Shown: one piece after another, positions 49,601 to 61,600 of the stretch
How positions within the stretch are numbered: the first letter of the stretch is position 1
Layout of the letters: each line of letters starts with the position of its first letter
Assembly: GCA_007258455.2 (NCBI GenBank)
Contig: VDFB02254968.1
Span: 310,001-374,000 of the forward strand
Source: Sequoia sempervirens
Taxonomy: Eukaryota > Streptophyta > Pinopsida > Cupressales > Cupressaceae
Direction: 5' to 3'
Length of the DNA stretch: 64,000 nucleotides
The notes under the pieces: generated by a model
Database searches by the model: none
Told to the model about the DNA's origin: nothing
What the model saw: the letters and a program-made list of their open reading frames with translations, nothing else
Program-made: the position numbers and the translations under genes

Positions 49601-52600
49601 GTCTCTTTGCAACGAGATTCTACACAAACCCATATCTCAGATTATTTTTGAAAAAATCTGCCCTTTGAAGAAGAAAAATCAACAAGCTATTTTTAGCTTT
49701 TGTGCAGAACTTGTCCGAGCATAGTCGAGTTTACAGTCAAACTTCAAGTTTTTCAACATGCAATACTCTCCCATGGAATTCAGAACCAAGCAGCAGATGG
49801 GTGAGTTGTTTTGCAGCCTCAAAGCAGATGTTGAGAAATGCTTCTCAATACCACCATGGACAGAAAACATCATCTCAGTCGAAGAACGTGAAAAGGTGTG
49901 GTATGAGCAAAAGGACAAGTATTGGAAAATAGTTGTACAATACTCTTCCATTGAAAAATCAGAAGAAGTGTCAGAAGCATAAAAGCCATGAAAGATATGC
50001 TAAAGCAAGAGGATATATTTATAAAAGGTCATCACTCCAGTTGCAGAGCCGCCGAAATTAGCAAGATTTGATCAAAGTGGCTGAAGATGTGAAAGATTTT
50101 TTAAGTTCAATTGCAGAAGGTGAAGGGATCCTGGAAAAGCAGAATTTTGCTATAGATAGTATCAATGCACCTGATAGAGAGGCAATTTCCATCTTTTTAG
50201 TGGATGTAGTTGAGATTTAAAGCAAGAGTAAACTTGAAGCTTTCTCTGAGCTTTCTTTCCATTCTTATCTCACGCTTTCTTTCTATTCTTGTCTCATTCT
50301 TATCCATTCTTTGAAGAAGAAAGAAATCAAGATGTAATAGTTGGCACTTTCCCTGTTTTTATGCTTTCATAGGTCGTTAGATGCTTATCTTGTTTTAGTT
50401 TTAGAAATAAAGCTTGCATGTTGGCAAGTCTTAGTTGTAAAAGCGAGGAGATTTTAGGGTTCCCTACTCCTCTGCTTGTGTATAAATAAGGGGAGTCTTG
50501 CCCATTTTTCTTTAACCGTGCTTGTGATAACAAAACGTTGAGCCTATGAGTGCCTTCTAATTGTTATTCAGTACTGTTCACTTAGTGTAAGAGCAAGCTT
50601 GTATGCCTCTTTTAGCTGCAAGTTATTGTTCAGTTCATGTGTTACTTGTGTCAATGTATTCTGGTTTGATCGCTAAACTGTAAGCCTATTATTGCTACAA
50701 TCCTGTTGTCCCAGAAGTGTGATCTCTGTTCCTTGAAATTTGAGAAAATAAAATCTTATGCCTACTTTGCTTTGATCTATTGTCTCAGATTTTTGTTCTA
50801 TGTGTTTTGCTTATATAATCTTTATTTCAGCTTGCATTGAAAGTACAGTAGATGTGCGTTGGAAGAAAGTTTGTTTAAGTATTTGTGTCAAAGAATCATT
50901 CCTTGTTCATTTCTAACTCTCAAGCTTTGCGTTTACTTGAGTAGTTAGAAACGTCATTAGAGTAGGCTTAGTCGTAGTTGAACTTCTAAAAGAGAAAATC
51001 TCAGCTACAGTGCTTGAGTTTTATAAACTTGTGCTCTTAGCTGAACAAAAAGATTGGAAAATTAGTTTTAGTTTACTTTCTTTAAGCAACATCAGCAAAG
51101 AGGGAGCTTCCCCTCCTAATTCAAAGAGCAGTTTATCTGTGCATAGCTGTCCATTTCTAATCCGCATTCCAGAGGTGCAATTTGAAACGCCAACAAGTCT
51201 CCTTTCCCTCCACCTTTTTGATGTGAAGACAAAGGTTTTATTACACCAAACCAAAGTCATTGAGGCACATTTGGTTCAACCTCTTGCACTTCATCATGTG
51301 AATGGTCTCAAACATGGTTTCAATGATGCTAACACCAAAAAGTATTACAAAGCTGGCAGAAAATGCAAATGGCAAGGCTATGAAGATTTGGTATTTTTGC
51401 ACCATAATCTTCCCACCACATCTTTCATGCATGCTATTTAAGTGGGTTTTTATTCATTTTTGGGGGAGCCTTTGGAGAGTTGAATTAGAATTAAGACTGA
51501 AAAAGCTGTTTGGTTCAAAGTCAAACAAATGCATGTTGAAGGCTTGAAGGTGTTGTACCCCAAAATTAAAATTTTTGTTACACTTAGACATTTTGAAGAA
51601 ATGAGTAAAAGTCTTGTCGAAACAGTCAAAAAGGTCAAAATTTGGGTGTGCATGTCTTGCATGGAGGGTTAAAACACAAAATTTTCAATTTCGTGATCTG
51701 GAGTACGCTAAGGCGACTTAACCTACAAAACCGGATCTCAGTTTTCATCCTAAATTTTAGGAAAAGCTGCTATTTTAGAAATTTTCTCGAAATAGTAACG
51801 TTTTATGGGTTTTTCTGGGTTTCTTTCGAAACGGATACTAGCAAAATTTTCTAAAAATAGAAAATTTCTAAAAATAGAAAGTTGGTCCGACAGGGTCCGA
51901 ACTGATTTTGATTGGCTCAAAATGTGTCCGTATCAGGCTGGTGCAGTCAGAATCTTAAAATAATCAGTTTTGCCCTACTGGGTCTATTCAGCTTTTTCAG
52001 AAACATATCTGGAGTTCCGAGGTCATCAATGGAGGTCATCTGACTGCCAAGCGTCAATGTTAGCATTCAAACTTCCGGCAGAAGGTAAAATGATGAACAT
52101 GCACGAGGACCGAGGAAGGAAAGTGAAAAGTCATGAAAATTTTCTAAGTCTGCTAAGTTTGGGCGCCCCTGTTGAAGAAAGGCGCCCACCTTTTTAGGTC
52201 ACCAGATGAGTGAATTAGGGTTTGGATCCCCAATAGAAGTTGTTCAGTGTTCAGTCAGCTTTGCGATGGATATCCCCGTCAGAGCATCCGACGATCCAGT
52301 CTCCAGCAAATTCAAGTCAAAGTAGAAGGTATAAAATAAAGATCTGAAACTTGAAGAAGATTGAATTGAGAATTTTTCTAAGTCTGGAGAAACTGGGCGC
52401 CCTAGTTGAAGAAAGGCGCCCAACTTTTCAAGGGTGCAAACAGATGAATTTGCAGTCGAAGTTACAAAGGGATGTCTTCAGAATTCAACTGGCTTTGCAG
52501 TGAGCTATTCAGCACGACAAACGGAGCTCGCAATCATCAGATTCAAAAGGCTGAACAGAGGGTCCGATGAGAGTTGAAAAGAGAAATCCAAAAGCAAAAG

Positions 52601-55600
52601 TGAAAAAAGTCAAAAAATAAACTAAGTGTTGGTAAACTGGGCGCCCCCAGTCAAGATAGGCGCCCAACCTTTTGAAGGGTAAAAATTCACTTTTTGACAA
52701 ACGTGTCTCCAGAGGACCCCTCTTCATTCTCCGTCAGCTTCGCGATGAGCATAGCCATTCAGCAATCCGACGCCCGGAGCTCAAGATTTAATAAGATCGT
52801 CTGCGGAAGAGAAGTTAATGAAGAACTTGGAAATTAGAAAAATGGCTAACACTGAAGAAGTTGGGCGCCCCTAGAAGGAAAAGCCTCTCGTGAATTCGGA
52901 GGTCGAAATCAAGTTTTTAGCAGGAGGTGCCTCCAGAACGTCTTCTTCAGAATCAGTCCGGCTCCGCAGTGAACCACTCAGCTCGCCTGTCGGGTAAACC
53001 TGTCAACGGGAAATCAGAGGCGAAGTGGCGTGTTAAAATGAAGAAAAGTTGAAAAAGTGGAAATTTTGACTAAGTCTGGTGAAGTTGAGCGCCCCTCTTG
53101 GAGAAAGGCGCCCAAATTTCCATGCCTTAGAAGATTTTTGAGAGATTTTCAAAATTTTGCAAGAAGAGAAGGATGGCGTCCAATTCAAGAGGCTGAGATT
53201 TAGGGTTTTGAAATAAAAGCAGAAAAAAAAGCAAAACCTAAATCAAAACCTAAGTCTATTTAACACTTCTTTTCAATGTATTTTTCATTATTTTTGCAGG
53301 TAGCATCCAGAGGAGAAAGTTGGAACAGCAAGTTTGAAGAATTTTTGTGATTCAAGAATCCATAGTTGCTGGTTTTACATCAGATTTTTCAGACCAGCAA
53401 GCATAAACCCTTGTTCTTTCAAGCTTTTTGTTCCAGAAGATCAAGTTTTTCAAGCAGAAGGCCAAGGCTTTCAATTTTTCAGTCATCTGGGTCTTTTTGC
53501 CTCTATCTTCTGAAGAATTTTTCAAGAACTTCATCAAGTTGCAGCAAGTGCTTTTATCTTGCATGTCGGTGAAAACCTCAGTGCATTCAAATTTCAACCA
53601 TCTGGGTCCTTTCCAATCAGTCTTCTGAAGAAAACCCATATCGCAGCTTTTTTCAAAAACCTAGGGTTAGCCGCTTTTTCAATCAAACGTCAGAGTTTTG
53701 CAAATCCAATCAACTGGGTCCATTTCTAACGATATTCTGAACAAAACCCAGATGCCAGCTTTTTTCGAGAAAAATTGAAGAAATTAGGGTTTGCTGCTTT
53801 TTCGGTCAAAATTCACGATTTTCAAAAACGAACGATCTGGGTTGTCTTGTATCGCCATTCTGAACAAAACCCATATCTCAGAAAAATTTCTCAAAAAATT
53901 CGTCCGTTGAAGCACAAAAATCAGCATTCTAAAAATAGAAATTGCACAAGACTTGTCTGAACCAAGGCGAGTTTACAGTCATTCTTCAAGTTTTTTGAAA
54001 TGGAGTACACTCCTAATGTTTTCAAGTCCGAATCAGCACTTTTTCACAATTACATCAAAACAGCTGAGACAGACTTGCATCATGTCAAGCCGGTGTTCGA
54101 CCTACGTGCCTTGGAGAGAGCAGGCAACACTTCAATCAAGAATCTGGGTCATTCTGGACTCCTCGCAGCAGAGTCTATTCCTATATCAGTTCAGAGCCTT
54201 GAGTTCGTAATTGCTTGCATTAAGCATTACAACCCGGCTACTAGGGAGATCCAGTCAGCAGATGGTAGGTTGATTTGCAGTCTAAAGCCTGATATGGTTG
54301 AAAAGTGTTTTTCCATTCCCCCGTGGCCTGAAAGTGTAACTCTTTTGAGGGATGAATGTGAAAAGATGTGGAATATGCATAAAGAAAAATACAGCAAGAA
54401 GATTGTACTGAAGTGAATGAAAGGAAAACATAAAAGTGTTGTTCCACCGTTCGCATTTGATCCGATTGGCGGAAGGATAGGCCATATTTGTTGATACCGG
54501 CAAAGTTACGTCAGCGGCCAATGAGTTGAAGAGGAATTTCAGAATCTATTAGAAGATCTTGAAGAATATTCTCTAGCCCGGTGTTTTCTTTGATGATGGC
54601 ATAGATGCATAGGAACGGAACCTGATCCTCAAACTTCCTAAGCGGATGTGTCCGAGCTTTAAAGCAACTTTTCTTCGGCTTTCTTTCCGCTTTCTTTCTA
54701 TTCTTGGAATAATCCTTATCCATTCTTTGAGAAGAGAAAGAAGATAGAATGTAATAGTTAGCGTTTCCCGCTTTTTCTACTTTCTAGGGTTTTAGATGTT
54801 ATCTTCTTTCTAAATTTAGTAATAAAGTTTGCTTGCTGAACAAGCCCTAGATGGTGAAAGCAAGGAGATTTTAGAGTTCCCTACTCCTCTGCTTGTCTAT
54901 AAATAAGAGCCCAGCATGCATTTAGTTTCTTTACTTGATTGTGCGATAACAAAGCTGGCGGAGTCTCTTTTAGCGATTAAGTTGTTATTGATTATTCCGG
55001 TTCACTTTGTGTTGAGCGGTTGTGTGTTGTAAGTGCGAGCTTTGTATTGCAGCAAGTTATTTATTGATTTAGTTCATTTGTGTTGTGATAAGCAGAATTG
55101 TTGAGCCTCTTTAGCCAACAAGAGTTAGTGAATTGCTGTTTTCTATTGTGTTAGAATAAGTTTGCAAGCCTCCTTTAGCTGCAATTTCTTGTTCAAGGCA
55201 TGTTAGAAGGGAGTTTTGTTTCAGAGATTTGAGTAATAAAATCATGAGCCTCTTTTGCCTTGGTCGAAAATCTCAGATTTCCGTTATCTATGTTATGCTT
55301 TCATGATCTTTATTTCAGCTTACAGTGAAGTGTGTAGGTGTTTGTTGGGAGAGAGATTATTAAAGTATTTTTGTCAGAGAATCTACCTTGTTAATTTCTA
55401 ACTTCTCTTGCTCCGCTATTACTTGAGAGGTTAGGAACGTCTTTAGTTTAAGTTAGTCGTAGTTGAACTTCTTATCAGAAAATCTCAGCTGCGGCGTTTG
55501 TGTTTAAAAACCTTGTGCTCTAAGCTGATCCAAAAAGATAGGCAACTTAGTTTTAGTTTTCTTTCTTTCAAACATCATCAGCAAGAGGGAGCTTCCCCTC

Positions 55601-58600
55601 CTAATTTGAAGAGCAGTTTATCTGTGCATAGCTGTCCGTTTTCAAATCCGCATTCCAAAGGTGCGAATTTAAACGCCAACAGAAGGCCAGTGCATGTAGG
55701 AAGACATGCATGTATGTTGAGTTGTAATGCATTGTAACATCCTTACTCCTGCTGTAGTGATTTTGTTGCATATAAATTATAATAAAGGAATATTTGAGTA
55801 TTGTATTGTGTGTTAGCTTGAAATGCTTCTCAGTTCAGCAGTTTGTCAAAACCCCTAAACCTAGGACTGCATCAAACTTTATGAGTTTTTGTATTTATTT
55901 TCTGAATTTTGAAAACGAAGCTAGAGTGGAACAGCAAAAAAAAAGTGAAAACAATTGACTGGAACACTTTAGCAAACCCTCAATTGCTAATGCAACACTG
56001 CATATGATCAAGCTCATCAATTACAATTGCTCGTATAAACCCTACATTACTCCAAACACTCAGATCTAAATTAAAATAATCATGTCAGCACCATTCCACA
56101 TCACACAATCAATTTAGGAACCCTCAGAGATCTGATTTTATTTGTCCATTGAGCTGGAAATGATTACAATACATGAAACAATATTTTTTCTGATTTTAGT
56201 AATAAAAGATCACTCATAAAATGCAGCTCTAGACATCATTGAAGAATCTTGTTTTGTCTTGAAACCCTCAAATACCTGGTATGAGCTACTGTAGGTCGCA
56301 GCAGGGATTTTAGGACTATGGCGACTTGTAAAATGGTGTAAATATTTGTTGTGCAGCAGCAAGTAATGCTGGTACAACTCCTCCAAGTTTGATCAGACCC
56401 TCCTTGATGCTAGTACACTATAAAATTTTGACAAATGGCTACTATGATATCTAGAGGTTGTATGGCTGATGCAATTTGACCCACAAGTGTTGGTATTCCA
56501 CCGATCTGTAATGAATGCTAGGCAAACAACAACCAATGTGCATGCAAACCCTTGAAAAATCAATAACATATGATGATAACAATGTCCTCCTAGATATGGC
56601 GCTCAGATCCAGCATAAAATGTTCATAATTAGTATTCAAAAAATGCAGAAATTACTTGTATTCCAGCAACTAGGGTTTGAAAGTGAAATAGATGTTAACA
56701 ATAAATTTCCTCTTCAATATGGCACCTCAGATCTAGCTAGAAACGATTATGAACAGTACCAATAAATTCTGAAAAATCCAATAAGAAAAACCTCCAAGTG
56801 CCAAACACCAAACTTGATTGCAGACTAATCACTTCTTGCTGGAATCTAAGATTGAAATCTCCAAAAATCAGCAAAAAATACTGTAGCAAATTGAAAAATG
56901 TCTTCAAATCCTCAACAAATCAACACAATTGTGATCCCCAAATGGAATCACCCAAAATGGGATTTCCGTCCTTGATTGCAAATGTGGAATCCAAGAGGGT
57001 TTTTGTCCTCTTAAACCCCAAACAAACCAAGCGTTTTGTCCTTAGATGCCCTAAATTAAACAAACTGCTTAAATTTGAAAATTGGATGCAAAAATGATAA
57101 CTTGAATAATCACCAAATGAAGATAAGCGCCTCCTTGATATATCTTTTCAATTTGGGCCCTTGTCTTAGATTTCCCTCCAAGTATATAAAAATACTTTTA
57201 ATTAAATTTATATATACAATTTTTATTTTAATAATATTATTATATTTTAATTTGGGAAAAGGGGCATGACAATCTGTATGAAGAGAACTCTCTCAATTGA
57301 TAGAAAAGGCTAATTTTATAAGGAATGTGTACAAATCAAATATGAGAGCAATAGAAGGATTCTTGTTTCCAACATTCGTGTAAAAGGATTGTGTGCCATG
57401 CATTTAAGGTTTGTTTCTACTTGCAGGCAGGTAGGATCCATCTTCCTATGGCTATATTTCTGCTCACATCTATATTTTTGCCCAAGATTTTAAGGTCTTT
57501 TTCTACCTATTTTGCCTATGAACGTTGCAATTGGTCATGTATAGGTTTTTAGCTTTCTAAATTTTCTTCATCATTCATGTTTTTAGTGGTTTTCAGTTTT
57601 TACCCTTCTATATTTTCTTCATCATTCAAGTTTTTAGTGGGTTTTACCCTTCAATATTATGTCAGGTTCGTCATGGAATCACAAAACACATCAGAATATG
57701 TCACAAGTTCTCCCAAATTCATCTGAGACAAACCCACAAGTGAATGTCCGAACCCTAGTTGCACCCCTGCATGCACCAAAGTAGGATCCAAACCTAAAAT
57801 AAATCATAACCAAATCGGTAGAGTTGCAAGGTCAAACCAATAACTTAGCTTTTCTACCCTATGTGCTCTTTCATGTTGCCTTTCTCACTTAAGTTACATG
57901 CTTGGTGCCTCTTTTCACTCATGTCACTTGTCAACATCAGATACATGCCTTTTGTGCTCAGTTTGGTCACCTCTACCACTAAAGGATTGATATCATCCTA
58001 GCTTAGGCATCCACTCTTTCCATTCATAGGCTCCCAGGCACTGACTTTTAGCTATGGGACACATTAGGCCGAGTAAGTCACCCTTTGCTTCATCAGTTGT
58101 TTTGGTGAAGAAAAAGGATGGTACACTTAGGATGTGTATTGACTACAGGATGCTCAACAGTTAGACAATAAAGAACAGGTATCATATCCCACGGATAGAT
58201 GAGTTGATAGACGAGCTTCATGGAGCTTGCTACTTCTCAAAGATTGATTTGAGGACAGGTTATCATCAGATCAAAGTCCGTGAGGACATAGAGAAAACCG
58301 CATTCAGATGTCACTGTGGACACTACAACTTCTTGGTTATGCCTTTTGGGTTAACCAATGCTCCTGCCACATTTCAATCTACTATGAACAGGGTTTTCCA
58401 TCCTCACTTGAGGAAATATGTATTGGTGTTCTTCGACGACATCCTGGTTTACAGTAAATCATGGGAGGAACACATGGTCCACCTGGATGAGGTATTGAGT
58501 ATACTTGATAGGGAGTCCTTGTACGCCAAGGAGTCCAAGTGTGCCTTAGGCATGGCAGAGCTTTTATATCTGGGTCACATTATCAGTGGTGCAGGAGTCA

Positions 58601-61600
58601 ACATGGATCCAGAGAAAGTTCGAGCTATCATCGATTGGCCTACACCTGAGACATTGACACAGCTCAGGGGATTCATAGGATTATGTGCCTTCTATCGTCG
58701 GTTTGTTAGTGGATTCTCGCAGCATGCTGCGCCACTAACTGATTTGACTAAGAAGGGTGCTTTTGTGTGGACACCACTAGCACAGGCGTGCTTTGCGAAG
58801 TTCAAACTTCTCATGACTACATGTCTAGTCTTGGCTTTGCCAGATTTCACCAGACCATTTGAGCTACATTGCGATGCCAGTGGTGAGGGTATTGGCGCAG
58901 TCATCATGCAGGATCGACACCCTATAGCTTTCGAGAGCAGGAAGCTAAGAGGTCCTGAACGGAGCTACAGTATCTATGATAAGGAAATGTTGGCCATCAT
59001 GCATGCCATGGCCAAATTCAGACAGTACTTGGTTGGTAGTAAGTTCAGTGTTAAAACCGATCATAATAGTCTGAAACATTTTCTTGGGCAGCGAGATTTG
59101 AACGGAAGGCAACAGAAATGGGTCAGCAAACTTCATTCCTATGATTTTGACATCTATGTCAAGGGCACTCAAAATGTGGTTGTTGATGCTTTATCTCGCC
59201 GTCCTCACTTGAGCTCCATTACACTGATTTCAGAGGACTGGAGACATCTAATAGTAGCAAAGTATGCTAAGAACCCATGGGCTTCTAGCATAGTAGATGG
59301 GACAGTATAGGATGACAGATATTCACTTGTAGATGATCTTATCATTTACAAAGGGAGGATTTTACTAGTCCCAGGTTCTGAGATGAGGGACAGAGTATTG
59401 AGGTCATTCCATGATTCACCTATGGCAGGACACCCGGGTTACTTTAAGACCTACAAGAAGGTACGGGAGAGATTCTCTTGGAAGGGTCTCAAGTCTTTTG
59501 TTCTTCAGTATGTCAGGGAATGTCTTGTTTGTCAGCAGAACAAGCAAGAGCATACATACCCTGCAGGTTTACTCCAGCCACTTCCTATTCCTAAGAGGAA
59601 GTGGGAATGCTTGTCCATGGACTTCATTACGGGCTTGCCGAAAGCTCAAGGGAAGGACAACATTTTTGTGGTAGTAGATAGGTTGATGAAGTATGCACAT
59701 TTCTTCTCAATCACTACTACACACACAGCTATTCAGGTGGCGGACTTGTTTTTCCGAGAGGTATTCAAGCTGCACGGGTTGCCTCAGAGCATAGTCAGTG
59801 ACAGGGACAGCGGGTTTATGAGTAACTTCTGGCAGGAGTTATTCAAACTTTGCGGGATAGAACTCACTCCGAGTACCAGTTACCACCCCCAGACAGACGG
59901 GCAGACTGAGATAGTCAACAAATGGGTGGAAGGATACTTGAGGAATTACAGTTCAGGGCAGCAGAAGGCATGGGTGAAGTGGTTACACCTTTGTGAGTAT
60001 TGCTACAATACCACTCATCACATGAGCATTCAGATGACACCTTACCGAGCATTATATGGATATGATGCTCCGAGCTTTCTAGATTTATTGCTAAGTGACA
60101 GTAGAGTACCCAGTGCTAGTGATTAATTACAGGAGAACCAGGATATTATGAGAGCACTCAGAGAGAATATACAGAAAGCTCAAAATCAGCAGAAACAATA
60201 TGCTGATCAGAGCAGCGGAGCTGGGTGACTTACGGTGATACTGTATTTGATGCTTGCTTCAGCCACCTCCCTTCGTAAGAAGGGCGCTGAGAAACTTAAG
60301 CCGCGATACTATGGACCCTTCAGAGTTGTTGGACGTGTCGGTGAAGTGGCTTATGAGTTAGATCTTCGGTGGACAGTAAGGTTCACAACGTGTTCCATAT
60401 GTCGCGCCTCAAAAAGGCGTTGGGACAACAGGTGACTCCTATTGATCTACCACCCCTGGATGATGAGGGGAAATTGATTTTGATACCTGAGGCCATTCTG
60501 GATTCCAGAGAGCGTCATCTTCGGAGGCGGGTTATCAGGGAATACTTGGTAAAGTGGAAAGATCTACCGGCAGAGGATGCTACTTGGGAGAGTGACAGTA
60601 TTCTTCAGCATCCGGCTTTGAGTTTGCTTGTGGACAAGCAAATTCGGGGAGGGCGGACTGTGATGTCCCCGCTCTAGTCAGTTCTCGGGAACAGTGTGTT
60701 AGCCCTTTATTGGACCCTTGTGGGCTAGCTGGATTGGTTAGAGGGTCAGTGGGACTTTTTGGAGAGTTTGATTGTTTTTGTTTTCAGAGCCCAGTGATTG
60801 GTTCACGGCAGGCGTTAGCAGTTCAAGAGTCGACAGCTTCTGACGGCACAGGATTCTATGAAGATTTGTGGAAGTTATGCCTATTTGAGTGATTTAAGTT
60901 ATTAATTAACTTAATATTTTATTATAAAGTCAAATTGACTTTATACATTTTAAATCACTTAAATATTCTCTAAAAGTGATTTAATATTTTAATCACTTAA
61001 CTCAAAAAGGGCGCCCACTTTATTTAAGTCAAAAACTATTGAATGTGACTTAAATTATAATTTAAAAGATTAAATATGAAAAGTGGCGTATCTTTCTTGG
61101 AATTCGTGCCTTTTGCATATAAGGCATTTTTGGCAATGAAAAACTCATCATTTGAATATTTCGACTTTGCCATGGTGTTTCTTCCTGTGCATTCTCCTGT
61201 GATCAGGGTTTGAACAATTTTTCCATTGGAGAACGATAACTCTTCAATGTTGAGCACTTTTGAGATTGTGAGAGATCAGTCGAATCTATGCAATTGAGAG
61301 CTTCATTCAGAGGTTCTACATGCTTCATTCAGGGGTTTATTATTCAGTATTCAGTTATTGGCAGTAAAGACGAGGGTTACTTCATCCAGAGTTGCCATCT
61401 TCAGCAGTTTTGTAGCTCCAACTTTGATCCTTCAGTATCTTCATTGGGCCGTACTCTTTTCATTGATTTTTGTACCTTCTGGAGGATGGCGTGTGAAGCC
61501 AGAAGCTAGGGCGCTTCCTTTTTGGCACTTGCTTGAGCTTCATTATGGGCGGCTACTATTATCATCTCATTGTATCCAGTTTCTGAGTGGGGAAAGTCAA

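Larger units (their letters stand above)
36426..51195 (+). repeat. Family X LTR, copy 1 (4.1 kb, split by a chromovirus)
   Basis: Begins TGTTGTACCCC at 36426, is interrupted at 37302 by the chromovirus, resumes at 47968 and ends GCCAACA at 51195. Without the insert it is 4105 bp, against 4131 bp for copy 2 (51551-55681), to which it is colinear throughout. Contents in order: GGGCGCCC-bearing repeats, an intron-like acceptor TTTTTGCAG (49169), a short ORF (49758-49982), a TATAAATA box (50481-50488) and a 0.7-kb tail. The flanks CCAAA and AGTCT do not match, so it is probably one end of a broken element rather than a solo LTR. Confidence 0.85.
51551..55681 (+). repeat. Family X solo LTR, copy 2 (4131 bp)
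   Basis: Begins TGTTGTACCCC, ends GCCAACA, flanked by GAAGG on both sides, so it is a complete solo LTR. The TATA box at 54898 implies a U3 of about 3.35 kb and R-U5 of about 0.78 kb. The U3 carries two tandem arrays (52161-53130 and 53480-53880), a TTTTTGCAG splice-acceptor-like site (53299) and an ORF (54000-54416). Such length is far above the usual 0.3-2 kb of plant LTRs but comparable to Ogre/Tat elements (general knowledge). Confidence 0.92.

Noticed and set aside
36426..55681. The two family X LTRs as the 5' and 3' LTRs of one element with a 355-bp interior
   Set aside because: The right copy has its own GAAGG duplication, including one copy to its left, so it inserted independently as a solo LTR.
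60710..60892. 60-codon frame [14 protein letters not shown], seen twice in the window
   Set aside because: Both copies are simply homologous LTR sequence (60659-61908 and 29064-30306), so conservation is expected without coding function.
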